Assembly (NCBI GenBank): GCA_028583605.1
Contig: CM053327.1
Span: forward strand, 42,893,559-42,957,558
Length of the DNA stretch: 64,000 nucleotides
Origin: Dastarcus helophoroides
Lineage: Eukaryota; Arthropoda; Insecta; Coleoptera; Bothrideridae
Direction of reading: 5' to 3'
Both the position numbers and the translations under genes were made by a program. This document shows positions 44,252 to 55,713 of this stretch, in pieces (within the stretch, counting starts at the first letter, position 1; each line of letters starts with the position of its first letter). Below the pieces are notes generated by a model. That model did not search any database. It saw only the letters and a program-made list of their open reading frames with translations, and was not told the origin of the DNA.

Positions 44252-47200
44252 TTACCCTTTCTTTGGAGCTATGATCCCTTCCAGTTGCGCCTGTAAAAAC
44301 AATGTAAAGTTTGAATTATAAAAAAAATAATCTTAGCGTCAAATTTTGAGTAAAAATGCAACGTCTGAAGCTATAAAAAGAGAAAGAATATTCGACGATT
44401 CCTTGAAACTTTGACTTCCAGCTTGAATTTCGCTCCTAAGTTTTAGAATTTCCAAGAAATTCCAAATGTTGAAACTGTGAAGTAAGTTTCGAGAAAACAT
44501 TTTTTTAATAAATTTAATTTCGAGAATTCTAACTTGTCCGGAAATATTTGCAGTTGAATTTCAAAATTATAAGATATTTCAATTTCAGAAATTGAAACAC
44601 AGAACTTGTCCCCTGGAACCAAGAAAGGTTAAAAAAAGCAACAAACGTTTCAACAAGCAAGCTGTCATCTTCAGAGAGATACTGAGATGACAGCTAGGCT
44701 GTCAACACAGAGCAACGTTTGTTGTGTTTTTTAATCTTTCTTGGTTTCAAGGGACAAGTTCTGTATTTCAATTTTTGAAGATAACCAAAGACCATCCGTT
44801 CCTCCAAACAAAAATTCAATTTCCAACCCGAAATTATGAAACTCTTTACAGTGACGCGAATGGTTTGCCAATCACTTCTAAATACCAGGGCCACATCAGA
44901 ACCATTTACCTTTAACTGGGCGTTCGTCTTCTTCAAGAAGGCGATCTCCTCCGTGTGTTTCCTTTCCTCCGCAGAGCGTGTCTCCGCTGCCCTTCTATCC
45001 GCCTGTTCGGCCCTCTGTTTCAGCTCGATTATCTGGTGTTCTAGCTCTAACTTTTCGTTTTTCAACTTTTCCACGCTTTGCTCCAAATCGGATTTTCCTT
45101 GTTCAGCCTGTAGGGCTTTTCTCATGCCGAAAGCGATGCTGCTACAATAAAGAGCCTGGTAGGCTTCGATTGTCATTCTCATTTCGTCTCGAACGCGCAA
45201 CAGGAGCAATCCCCTTTCGGCGCAGTTTATGGTGACTTGACGGATGATTTCGTCGAAGCATTGGGTGTACAATTCCCTCCTAATTGGACATATACCAGTT
45301 TCTCTGGCCTGTCAATGTAGATAAATATTTTGGCTTTAAATTCATTAATAGGAAGCCGAAGTATGAATTTTAGATAATATTATTTTTTGAGATATATTGC
45401 ACAAGATTTTTCTCCAAATTTACACTTTCATCCCGAAATTTACACTTCAATCTCGAAATTTACACTTCAATCTCGAAATTTACACTTCAATTTCGAAATT
45501 TACACTAATTTCGAAATTTACACTTTAATCTCGAAATTTTAGAATCCCAAACGAAAAATTTTTTGTTGTTGGTACATGTTAAAAATTATCTCTCTGAAGA
45601 TCATCGAATCGCGTTAGCGTAACCATTGTTGTGTTTTTTTTTAATCTTTCCTGGTTTCAGGGGACAAGATTTGTATTTCAATTCAAGGACCAGTCCCTTC
45701 CGCCAAAAAAAATTATCTTACTTTTTTCTTCATCATAAAATCTACAATTTTTTTACAGAAACCAACATGATTCAATCGTCCTGCGTTACAATAGTAGGCA
45801 AAACTTGAAGGGGACTGAGTGGGTAATAAAAGATTTCAATTCAAGGACCAGTCCCTTCCACTAAAAAAAATTATCTTACTTTTTTCTTCATCATAAAATC
45901 TACAATTTTTTCACAGAAACCAACATGATTCAATCGTTCTGCGTTACAATAGTAGGCAAAACTTGAAGGGGACTGAGTGGGTAATAAAAGTAATTGTTGT
46001 TAAATTAATTTACTTGGAAATGTATGTTTGATGGTCCTTATTGTTATTATAATGATTTAATTTATATTTTATTGCTTTATTTTATATATTTTGCCTCAAA
46101 TTCTTTAGGGGCGTAAATGTACTGGGAAACTCATAAAAAAAGGATATATGGGCACGAAACTTTCTGAAAATAGGTCCAGATCATGGATAAAACCCAAAAA
46201 ACAAGCAAACTTGAAATTTAGGCAATACTCAGATGAAAAAAGATAGGATTGTAGGATTTTACCTAAAAACAGGTCTCTAATAATAAATAATAATGATACA
46301 CAACAATAAATCTGGAATTTAATTTTAGATTAGTCAAATCCACTTTTCTGTTATTGAAGCTAGTTTAATTAATAATTTGTTCAATATTCATTAGGTATTA
46401 TTTATAATATTTGAGTGAATTTAAAATTCAGAGATGATTATTAATAAAATTGTCGTCCCAATAGAAGGGGGCAAGATTTGTATTTCAATTCAAGGACCAG
46501 TCTCTTTCACCAAAAAAAATTATCTTACTTTTTTCTTCATCACAAAATCTACCATTTTTTTTTTACAGAAAAGCAATCATTGAGCTGAGAAAACTCAAAT
46601 CTGATGATTATCAAAATGATTATCTGATCTTTTGATCATTTTTTTTTTAAATTGCATTCGTCATAGACGTTATGTTTTGGGTCAAATTATTAGATGTTTT
46701 CTAATCTGATTCAAACAGTATCAACTTTAGAAAGTACCTGTCGTTGTTGAAGTCTCATATCTAGTTGCTCCTGAAGATTGACCACTTCCAATCTGGTCGC
46801 GGGTGTGGTGGAAACTTGCTGGCGCCACAATTGCCCCTCTTCTTCCCATTCTTTGGGCGGCAAAATAGTATTTAGGATTTCTTCAGTTTCTTTCTTTATT
46901 TCAACGGCCGCGGCCCCCTTTTTCGAAGGTGATTCATCTCTTCCTTTTTCCTAACATTGAGTGCGATTTTAAAATTATAAAATAAGTCTTTAAAAAAATA
47001 TGATAATCAAAACTTTGATTTTTGTACAAAAAACGAAATCTCTAATTTCTTAATGGTACTGAATATATAAAAATTATTAACAAATTAAGACTTTCTTTTC
47101 GAAGAACGGAAAAGCTGAAAAAATGGGGACATTTTCAAAAAAGGTCTGAATTTTCGAATAAAACTTAAACCTTGAAAAGTCGAAATTTTCAAAATACAAT

Positions 47201-49615
47201 CGAAATTTCAAAAAAGAAATTTTTTTTTAGAAAAGTCGAAACTAAAAAAGTCGAAATTAAAAAAAAGTCGAACTTAAAAAAAAGTCCAAACTAAAAATAG
47301 TCGAAACTAAAAAGAGTCAAAACTAAAAAAAGGTCGAAACTTAAAAAGATCGAAATTGAAAAAAAAGACGAAACTAAAAAAAAGTTGAAATTTTAAAAAA
47401 GTCGAAAGCATGAGAAAAGTCGAAAACGAAAAAAATCGAAAGTTTTTTAAAAAATCCAAAATTTTGATAAAAATCTAATTTTGCGAACAAAAATAATGAA
47501 TTTAGCAATAACGTCGATATTTTCAAAAAATACAACCTTTTCATAAAACTCGACATTAAAATTTTCAGTGGCAAGTTTGCAAAGAAATCTGAAATTTTCA
47601 AAAATTAAATACATTAGAAAAAAATCGAAATTACCAAAAATGTCGAAAATTTCGAACTTTTTTAAAAAAATTCGATTTTTCTGATAATTTAACAAACAAA
47701 AATTTGAAACTTCAAAAGAATAAATTTTTAATAAATAGAAACATTATAAAAAAAGCAGTTTCTAAAAAAATCAAAATATATCCAAATAAGGCAGAGTTTT
47801 GCGTAATTATCGCCAATTACTGATGTGGCCCCTCTTTTTCCCATTCTTTGGGTGGCAAGATAGTATTTAGGATTTCTTCAGTTTCTTTCTTTATTTCAAC
47901 AGCCGCGGCCCCCTTTTTCGAAGGAAATTCATCTCTTCCTTTTTCCTAACATTGAGTGCAATTTTAAAATTATAAAATAAGTCTTAAGAAGAATACGATA
48001 ATCAAAACTTTGATTTTTGTACAAAACACGAAATCCCTAATTTATTAATAGTACTCAACATATAAAAATTACTAACAATTTAAGACTTTCTTTTCGAAGA
48101 ATGGAAAAGCTGAAAAAATGTCAACAATTTCAAAAAAGGTCTGAATTTTCGAAAAAAATCTAAACCTTAAAAAGTCGAAATTTTCAAAATAAATCGAAAT
48201 TTAAAAAAGTAAAAATTTTTAGAAAAGTCGAAACTAAAAAAAAGTCGAAACTAAAAAAAAGTCGAAACTAAAAAAAGTCAAAAGTAAAAAAAGGTCGAAA
48301 CTAAAAAAAGTCGAAACTAAAAAAAGTCAAAAGTAAAACAAGTCAAAACTAAAAAAAGGTCGAAACTAAAAAAGGTCGAAACTAAAAAAGGTCGAAACTA
48401 ACTAGAAATTAAAAAAAGTTGAAATTTTAAAAAAAGTCGAAAGCATGAGAAAAGTCGAAAACGAGAAAAGTCGAAAGTTTTTAAAAAAATCCAAAATTTT
48501 GACAAAAATCGAATTTTGCTAAAAAAATAATGAATTTAGCAATAACGTCGATATTTAAAAAAAATACAACTTTTCAAAAAAACTCGACATTAAAATTTTC
48601 AGTGACAAGTTTTCAAAGAAATCTGAAATTTTCCAAAATTAAATACATTAGAAAAAATCGAATTAGCAGAAATGTGAAAAATTTTGAACTTTTTTTTTTA
48701 AATTTCGATTTTTCTGATAATTTTACAAACAAAAATTTGAAATTTCCTAAGAACAACATTTTTAATAAATAGAAAAATTATAAAAAAAAGGAAAGTTTCC
48801 AAAAAAATCAAAATATATCCAAATAAGGCCAAGTTTTGCGTAATTATCGCCAATTACTGATGTGGCAAAACCTTCCAGACTTACTTGAAAAAAAACTAGA
48901 TTGACTAATTATTTTAGTTTAAAAAATTAAATTGAAATTTCTAATTCTGCTGCACAATGAGCAGTTTCCAAAAAAATCAAAATACATCCAAATAAAACCG
49001 AGTTTTAAAGAAGTTGGAATTTTCAAAAAGTAAAAATTTCGAAAAATGTCTGAATTTCGAAAAAAATCGAAATTTTCAGTCAAGTTAATTTCAAGAAAGT
49101 TGAAATTTTGGGAGGCCAAGAAGAGAAGGTTGACTTGAAAAAAAGTGGATATTTGAAAATGTCGAAATGAGTCGAAAATTTTGAAATAAGTCCAAAATTT
49201 TGAAATAAGTCGAAATTTTAAATAATAATCGAATTCTTCAAAAAAAAAGTGGTAATTATCGAAAATTCTTCAAAAAAAAAAGTGGTAATTATCGAAAAGG
49301 TGGCCCAAGAATCATTTTTTCTTTCACACAGACGAAAGTCGTGTATCAGCTAGTACCTAAATAAATTGGCAGCAAATAGTCGGTGAAATAAACAAACCAA
49401 TGATTAATATAAATATTAATGCATTGGCCCTTAAAGTTAACAGCAAAAGTACCTAGGTGATCTGTTTAAGCAACTTATGCAGCCTTAGAGGTAGGTATAT
49501 TTTCGAAATTTACCTTTGCGGACTGAGCAGCTCTTTTCTCTTCATGTCTAGTAACTAAAATCGGATTGTCGTACTTTACCAAAGTATTTGTTGAAGGAAT
49601 TATTCTTTCAGCCAT
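44252..49615 (-). CDS. DNALI1: DNALI1 / p28, axonemal inner-arm dynein light intermediate chain, four exons, complete
   Basis: Exons on the minus strand: 49615-49514 (34 codons, MAERIIPSTNTLVKYDNPIL..), 46950-46738 (71 codons, EILNTILPPKEWEEEGQLWR, QVSTTPATRLEVVNLQEQLD), 45308-44910 (133 codons, ARETGICPIRRELYTQCFDE, TINCAERGLLLLRVRDEMRM, AFGMRKALQAEQGKSDLE, then a coiled coil to NAQLK) and 44290-44252 (AQLEGIIAPKKG, stop TAA). All introns are phase 0 with GT..AG ends. The total of about 250 aa fits the family (human protein about 258). The protein is a light chain of single-headed inner dynein arms in motile axonemes; in insects expression in sperm or chordotonal cilia is expected (inference). 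It is convergent with scrib and directly downstream of Mtl on the same strand. Intron 1 holds a duplicated piece of exon 2. Confidence 0.95.
44592..44790. repeat. Fold-back repeat in DNALI1 intron 3
   Basis: ACTTGTCCCCTGGAACCAAG..CAACAAACG at the left and CGTTTGTTGTG..CTTGGTTTCAAGGGACAAGT at the right form inverted arms around a centre with GCAAGCTGTCATCTTCAGAG and GATGACAGCTAGGCTGTC. It is a full-length, diverged member of the family seen at 6281 and 16.7-20.7 kb. Confidence 0.8.
45590..45985 (+). repeat. Half fold-back repeat followed by a 158-bp tandem duplication
   Basis: From 45590 a right-arm copy (CTCTGAAGATCATCGAATCG.., CCTGGTTTCAGGGGACAAGA) leads into ATTCAAGGACCAGTCCCTTC at 45681. 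The unit beginning there is repeated at 45839 (158-bp period) nearly unchanged, through GTAGGCAAAACTTGAAGGGG. A third partial copy follows a degenerate right arm near 46465-46570. All lie in DNALI1 intron 2. Confidence 0.85.
46834..48866. repeat. ~1-kb tandem duplication inside DNALI1, including part of exon 2
   Basis: The segment from CCCCTCTTCTTCCCATTCTT (46834, within exon 2) through AT-rich filler to CGCCAATTACTGATGTGG (47811-47828) is followed directly by a second copy that starts inside the exon sequence again (47829) and ends with the same CGCCAATTACTGATGTGGC at 48848-48866. The copies differ by substitutions and short indels in the GTCGAAACTAAAAAA-type filler. Confidence 0.9.
47826..47945 (-). 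pseudogene. Duplicated, truncated copy of DNALI1 exon 2
   Basis: On the minus strand it keeps the acceptor and the first two thirds of exon 2: EKGRDEFPSKKGAAAVEIKK, ETEEILNTILPPKEWEKEG, then runs into PHQ and a TAA. It lacks the donor side and the QLWRQQVSTTP part. Splicing to it would truncate the protein, so it is an exon relic. Differences from the working exon (S to F, E to K) show independent drift. Confidence 0.88.
48900..49310. repeat. Further diffuse AT-rich repeat in DNALI1 intron 1
   Basis: GTCGAAATTTTCAAAA-type words, with a partial third echo of the duplicated filler near 48958 (GAGCAGTTTCCAAAAAAATC) and a short direct repeat AAAAAAAGTGGTAATTATCG at 49243 and 49277. Confidence 0.7.
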
Positions 49616-50470
49616 TAGATATGATAAAAGATGTCATTCAATCAATTCAACATTTGACATTAAAATACGGTACCTAAGCAACCTTTATTGATCAAACCAT
49701 TGCACAAATACCTAGCAGGGAAACAAAGGTGATAGTTATTAAACAAAGAGATTTATTTTAATTCATATAATAATATAAATGCATTTTACATTAAAATGTA
49801 ACACATTAAATACCACCATAATCAGGAATTGTAAAAAAAAGTGCATTACAGTAATAGAAATGTGACTAGAAAAAAATGTTACTTTGGTTAAATCTATTCC
49901 AATAAAAACAACCAATAACTGATTCTGAAATCGGTGAATTAAACATTTCGTTTTCAAATGGACCTTCCTTAGTCTACTTTGTTATAAAAAAGCAAATCTA
50001 CTGATTACTTATACTAAATATATGCATATATAAATATTTAGATATTCCTACTTTTAGTGTAAAAACATTTAAATTAAAAAACTAGTACATAAATAAGGAT
50101 GGCACAAGTTAAAGACTCACAAAATATAACAATACCTTAATATTCGTTTCAATGGAATAATTGACGTTATAAAAATATGAGTTTATCATGAATTGTTATA
50201 ATACTAATGAACACAACACAGAATGAATTAAATTCAGTCATTTTAGTAACTATAAAATAATGTGATAATTTTCAAAAAAACACACCAATTACCTAAACTG
50301 TCACAAAATTTTAAATCTGCCAATTAAAAAAAATCTTCAATATTGAATCAACTTTTTCAGTATAACAGATAAAAACTTAATTAGCAAAAGTATTACGTAT
50401 CGAGATTCGTTAGTAATCAATTCAGTCGTTTCAAATAAAAGATGCCTACGTCAGAAGTTAAAAAAAAGTT
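49616..50470. other. Intergenic / Mtl 3' UTR, AT-rich
   Basis: Between the Mtl stop and the DNALI1 start only AT-rich sequence is seen. The Mtl 3' UTR probably occupies much of it. Confidence 0.5.
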
Positions 50471-52107
50471 TTACATAAGAAGACACTTGCGTTGTCGTCG
50501 TTTTTGAGGTTCTGGTCTGAGTACGGCCCTCACGGCTTCATCAAATACCTGCTTCAGTCCCCTTTGCGTTAGCGCCGAACATTCCATATATTTAACCGCC
50601 CTAATTTTATTGGCTAATTTTTGACCTTGCTCCCTTTTGATTGGACTGAGACCTTGGTCAGCTAGAGAATTGAGCGTTTCTCTATCGTCTCTTAAGTCTA
50701 TTTTCGTACCTATAATAAATAAGTGGATGTAAATGGTGACCAAATTTTATATTTCTGTACTTAACCAAAAATTATTAGACTTTATCGATAAAAAAGTTTT
50801 TTCAATAGTTATTAATTCGAGTTGGATATACCAAACTGACGAGATCTAACAAGATCGAAACCGGTATTTGGTTTCCAAACTTCGAATCTAATAAATGTTC
50901 AAACCTATTGGTCTGTGCATTATAGAGTTATTAATGAATTAAAATTCTATGATATCTACTTGTAACGAACCAACTTAATTAATTCACTAAAAGCAAAGTT
51001 CACAAACATGTACAGAATTCTGTATCAAACCCAATCAAATCGTTTTTGAAAATATTCTTTTTAAATCGGTTGAGAATGCCTCCTTTTTTGATGCAATCTC
51101 AGGTTCCAAAACACATTATTCCAATATTTTAGTACGTTGCTAAGGAATCATCATATTCTAGGCTGCAAAAGTAGATAACGTACCAAGTAACAACAAACAA
51201 ACAGTAATTTAGATATTTTGTATTTTCTTTGCATAGTATTAATACTCATATTCATGTTTTGTTGTTATTTGGGTTTTAAGTCATTTAAATTCTAAGATAG
51301 TTTTTTAGTGTTGAGTCACAAACAGCGATTGACAAACCAAGATCCAACACAATCGCTGTTTGGGGCAATCTATAACAGATTGCCAAATCGTAACAGAAGG
51401 TTACTGAAATTTAGAATTGCGAAAGAAGTAACTAGCAAAGAAAAAGCCAATAAAACATGAATACAAATAGTAATTGTCAAGGCAACATTTTTCAGAAATT
51501 AAATGACAACGAAAAATGTCATAAATTAAAAAATATTCCTCAATTTGAATAATATTGATTGTGATTTCAGACATTGATTGTGGTTTCAGACAGATTCCCA
51601 GCCTTCGACGTTTGTTAGTCTTTGACACAATTTACATCGTCTTCCAGGAATATTTACTGCTTGATACACTATTTCAGAGCTTGCTGAAAAGTGAATAAAA
51701 ACTTACCAACTAATATCATAGGTGCATCTGGACAGTGATGTTTTACCTCAGGATACCATTTGGAAGTAACATTTTCGAAAGAGGAAGGGGAAGCTACACT
51801 AAAGCAAATAAGAAAAACATCGGTTTGCGGATATGAAAGAGGCCTTAATCTATCGTAATCTTCTTGCCCAGCTGTATCCCATAATCCTAAACTTACGGAT
51901 ATGCCATCGACTACCATTGGAGCGGAATAATTATCGAAACTACAAATGTCTTTGTAAATTGAAATTCAAATTAAAGACGTCAATCTCTTACACTGTAGGG
52001 ACATATTCTCCCGGAAAACTATCTGTTGTATAAGATATTAACATACAAGTTTTTCCTACGGTTCCATCTCCCACAACAACACATTTGATAGGGCGCCCCG
52101 ATGACAT
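50471..52107 (-). CDS. Mtl: Mtl (Mig-2-like) Rho-family GTPase, three exons, complete
   Basis: Exons on minus: 52107-51992, 51939-51707, 50709-50471; phases 2 and 1; 195 aa. Features by residue: P-loop GDGTVGKT (13-20), switch I YVPTVFDNY with T38, switch II WDTAGQE with Q64, TKID (118-121) for guanine specificity, SAL near 160, and a basic tail [10 protein letters not shown] with a CaaX box that should be prenylated. The start [20 protein letters not shown] and the block [20 protein letters not shown] distinguish Mtl from Rac1 ([17 protein letters not shown]). Mtl acts with Rac in actin remodelling, axon growth and cell migration at the plasma membrane. All nucleotide-binding residues are intact. 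A 5' non-coding exon probably lies beyond 52107, since an intron-like acceptor (TTGCAG) precedes the ATG by some 15 nt. Confidence 0.96.
50824..50922 (-). repeat. Inverse copy of the 7404-7500 dispersed repeat, in Mtl intron 2
   Basis: AACAAGATCGAAACCGGTAT, TTTGGTTTCCAAACTTCGAA and ATTGGTCTGTGCATTATAGA are the reverse complement of the copy near 7.4 kb. The remainder of the intron (50923-51706) shows nothing else recognised. Confidence 0.6.
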
Positions 52108-52376
52108 GTTTATATTTATTCTGCAAGAATGACAAAGACTTTCAACAAACCCTAACCTAAATAAAGTGGGCTTGGTCCCGAATGGACCGGTATTTACCGT
52201 TCGTTTCACAACCTAAGATAATTTTGAGCTAAATAAACTAAACGGTAAGCTTCGCAGAAATAGACACACCGGGCTTTGTTGCTAAATTAATTTACAGAAA
52301 CACATAAAAATCTAATCTATTATTGTTCCCCTACAATAACAATTCATTCGGTAACCATTTTTTCTTTTTTTAGGCT

Positions 52377-52485
52377 CAGTCTCAGAACCACCAACGTAGA
52401 ATTATCAAAAAACACCAAAAATAATTGCTACCAACATATGAACAAATTACACTGCGCAACACATATATGTAATACTTCTATATGA
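52377..52485 (+). repeat. Repeat copy without hAT insertion (paralogue of 55013-55093)
   Basis: CAACGTAGAATTATCAAAAA, CACCAAAAATAATTGCTACC and ACAAATTACACTGCGCAACA match the sequence left of the hAT-like element at 55094, where the same series is interrupted after TACATCGCGCA. The distal CATATATGTAATACTTCTAT is repeated in inverse form at 54964-54985. Confidence 0.7.
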
Positions 52486-52489
52486 CGTG

Positions 52490-52760
52490 TTTTGTCCCTT
52501 TGTTTGGGTCAAAAAGGCGCGATGGATATATATGTTTGTCTTTTTCAAAGACAGAATATATTAACCAATCCCAAAGCTTATTTCAAATATCCCTCTTCTC
52601 GTCAGTTGTCATTGTTGTCATTCATTTATTAGTGTTCCCTCATTTCATCTATTTTTCTTTCTTTGATCCTGAAGAAGCCCCCTACGATGGTGGGCGAAAC
52701 GTCGAACACTTTTAGTAGTTCTGTGACACGGTCCAATCCCGGAAGAAGTATATCCTGTAT
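52490..52760 (+). repeat. Third copy of the GAAACGTCGAAC dispersed repeat
   Basis: It ends CCTGAAGAAGCCCCCTACGA, TGGTGGGCGAAACGTCGAAC, GGTCCAATCCCGGAAGAAGT, close to the copies at 5.8 and 12.8 kb. The hammerhead-like motif occupies 52664-52708 with core CTGAAGA, stem II GCCC/GGGC, GAAA, ACGT, C; stem I is TGATC/GAACA with one mismatch. Confidence 0.65.
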
Positions 52761-52899
52761 TAGTGTTCCCGTCCATCTTGTCATCTGTTCCCGCTATAAA
52801 TGAATGAATGCTTGTCCTCGAAAGAGTACGACATATACTTTAATCTCACCTTTTTGACAAAGCATTTTGCAGTGCCGATTATACACAACACGCCAATAG

Positions 52900-52995
52900 T
52901 TTAGTGGAAAAACATCGATGTTAAGTTTTCGATAATGTTGACACATCGATGTTATGAGAATGAAATCGGAACATCGATATCGATACACTCTAAGT
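52900..52995 (+). repeat. Cluster of ACATCGATGTT palindromic words
   Basis: AAAACATCGATGTTAAG, GACACATCGATGTTATGAG and GGAACATCGATATCGATACA occur within 90 bp. Similar clusters lie at 35886-35980 and 42040-42150. The pattern resembles subterminal repeats of a DNA transposon, but no transposase or certain end was found. Confidence 0.6.
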
Positions 52996-53599
52996 CTAGG
53001 GCTAGGCCATCTAGCGTGATTAGGTGTAACAAATGTTGCTGATTAATGTCACTATTAGTATCAGGGTGTCGGAACTGGGATTTATCTGCGCAAGTAGGCG
53101 TTTGGGTACTAAGAGATGGCAAAAGATGGTGCTGTATCACAACAAAGATATGTGTATCTCTTTCTATCACATTGTTAATTTGACATTACTGACATTTAAT
53201 AAAATCGACATTTACTATGTCAATGTCAAAAGCTGTTGTCATTTGCAACTTTCATCAATAGATGTCTCTTTCAATGTAAAATCTGGGAATTTACATTTTT
53301 AAACGTTGATTCATTGGTAATATTGTTTGAATGTCATTTTAAAAATTGCTGACCATTCAAATGTTGTCTTCCATTTATTGCAGAGTATTCTTTGTTTGTT
53401 TTGATATAAATATTCTTTCTTTTTGTCTTAAATGTCGTTTTTCATAATTGAAAACTACTCTACACTGTTATTGAGTTTATGCGTTAAACAGTAGAACTGA
53501 CGCCTGCTACAAGCTAAGGGATCTTTATAATTGCTCACCGAATTCATAACATTTATATGCTTTGTGGGAAAGAAAATCTAACAATAAACATTGCTTTAG
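52996..53599. other. No gene seen
   Basis: Short chance frames only; no repeat family recognised. Confidence 0.35.
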
Positions 53600-53748
53600 G
53601 TGAGCGTACTAGCTGAAAATTGTGTAAGGAATATTAGAGTTGGAGAATCAATAACCAGTAGGCTGTTTGAAATTGAAAAGGAGACATTTATTCAAGGAGA
53701 TACCACTAAAACTCAGGAAACTTATACTGCCAACGTTAAATTTATCAA
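53600..53748 (+). CDS. Orphan exon-like coding segment, gene unrecognised
   Basis: Between the acceptor ATTGCTTTAG and a possible donor AA|GTTAGTA, 149 nt are open and read VSVLAENCVRNIRVGESITS, RLFEIEKETFIQGDTTKTQE, TYTANVKFI. The composition (Glu, Thr, Val, Ile, Arg) is unlike the AT-rich chance frames nearby. The segment has no ATG and is preceded by stops in frame, so it needs splicing on both sides. No partner exon was found. It may belong to a plus-strand gene starting left of Mtl, or be an exon of a nested gene. Confidence 0.35.
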
Positions 53749-55093
53749 GTTAGTATCTAAAAATGTGTTTTAATAATGATTACTTATATATTTTAGTATT
53801 TTAAACCTATTTAAAAATAGCTACACGTAATTGTCAACAGAGTTTATATTATATAACAAAAATTCTATCAATTATGAAACAAATTATGCCGAATCCATAT
53901 CAATAAAAATTTGTGTTGTTATGTTTTCCACACAGGGTCAATTGTTTTGTGATGTAAATAGTTACTTTGTATGTTATAGCACCAAATCCGTTAATGTGCG
54001 TTCTAATCCCTACAAATACAGTGCAAAAATCGTAAATATAACCTAACTTTTTGTGCAAATACAACATAAATTTTTATTTATGTGCATCGAACTTTAGATA
54101 TAGTAATTTAAAATAAAATGTTGAAATAATGTCAAAAATAAATAATTTTTTAATACATAGAATTTTATAAATAACTGCGTTATAATTTGCCTTATATCCA
54201 TAATATAAATCCGAATTTTTATAGTATTGCACGGTATTAAATATTTGTGATTTAAAATATGTGGCCTAGTACATTTTATATATGTATAACATATTTTAAA
54301 TACCCAATTTATTCTGTGCAATATTCGAAAAGTAATAATTTTAAATTAAAATATTTTGAAGTTCCCGCGTTCAGAAAAAAAGCTACAGTTTTCTGTAACA
54401 ATGACATTGACAGTTAAGATATAGGGATAAGAGATTCCCATAGATGGCGGTGAAAACAGTATCTCATCTCTTTCTAAAGGAGTGGGGTATCTTTTTTGAT
54501 CTTGTCTTTGATTAGTATTATTTCACTTTCACCCAATTTACACTAGATGTCGCTAATCGATGTAACCAAATTAAAACGAACAAAATAAAAAACTGTCAAT
54601 TTTAAGGCATGGTCAATTTTTGTTCTTATCTAAGAATAAAGTGGGTGCGAGTGTTAGTAGAACTTAGTTTTTTTAGTAATAAAACTTTGAAAACGAAATA
54701 ATGGCCAGTTCCTCGTTTCTTATGGGAAAGACTTCTCTTTCTCGCTGACCTTCACACGAATTAATGAGTCGCAATGCGCAGGTGCTACAAATCGTCTGTG
54801 CATCGCCAGTCAGCTGTGCACGGCCAAACATAAACACCCGTTTAACCCGCGCGTAGCGATTGGTTCATTTTGTTCAATTCATGCGCAATACTCGCCATTT
54901 ATTCATGTTCCATCTTTATCGAATTTGGTTGAAACAAACTCGCGAAGAGAATAGGGAGCTGGCCATATAGAAGTATTACATATATGCATATATGGCGCAA
55001 CATAGAATAGCGCAGTATCAGAACGACCAACGCAGAATTATTAAAAACACCAAAAATCATTGCTACCAATATATGAATAAATTACATCGCGCA
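53749..55093. other. Intergenic AT-rich DNA; repeat flank of the hAT-like element at its right end
   Basis: Nothing coding was found. From 54964 the sequence belongs to the repeat family also seen at 52377-52485. Confidence 0.4.
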
Positions 55094-55705
55094 CAGTGTT
55101 GCCAGTGGTAGCGGAATTCCGCTATTGATAGTGACATTTGAAGCATTCAGCGAGATAGCGGCGCCGACGGTAAATTGAACAAAATGCAGCGGAATTTTGA
55201 GGGCGTCCAAATTTTTACATTTTATTTTCAAAAACCAAGTCAACAATAAATAAACTGGATGTTGAAAAACTTACATAAAGATTTATTTAATTGCGCCATC
55301 TGACAAGTAGTTAATAACAATTTTACGTGTAGAAAGTTAATCACAATCATTGCAATTATCTTTAGAAAACTTAGTTTTTATTTTTCTTACAGAGAAATAT
55401 GGTATGTCCCCTGAAATACTACGTTATTCGACGACTTTAAAGCCATTTAATAATTCAAAATAGTTCTCAGGTAGTATGAGAACTTTTTTTAATTTTTGTT
55501 AGCGATCTGTATTCTAAAGATAAGCAAAGGGTTTTTTATCTTTGGTCTTAGTTATCCTCTGAAGTCTGAAGGTAAAAAAAGGTATTTATTCTTCAAGGTC
55601 AGGCTTTTTGTAGAATTCTTTAGCCTTATTGTTTTGGGTAGCGGCCGGTAGCGGAATTTTAAAGGTCCGGTAGCGACATTTGGTATTGCACCGCTGGCAA
55701 CACTG
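55094..55705. mobile_element. Non-autonomous hAT-like element with perfect 8-bp target duplication
   Basis: The ends are CAGTGTTGCCAGTGGTAGCG and, read inversely from the right, CAGTGTTGCCAGCGGTGC: 12 identical bases, then scattered matches. Both sides carry ATCGCGCA (55086-55093 and 55706-55713), an 8-bp duplication typical of the hAT superfamily, whose termini often read CAGxGTTGCCA. The 612-bp interior has no transposase frame. A related repeat at 52377-52485 shows the uninterrupted site. Confidence 0.9.
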
Positions 55706-55713
55706 ATCGCGCA

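Noticed and set aside
50710..50743. Extension of the last Mtl exon to an upstream ATG at 50743
   Set aside because: The acceptor TTATTATAG at 50710 and the phase match to exon 2 give the family sequence VGTKIDL; the extension is intron.
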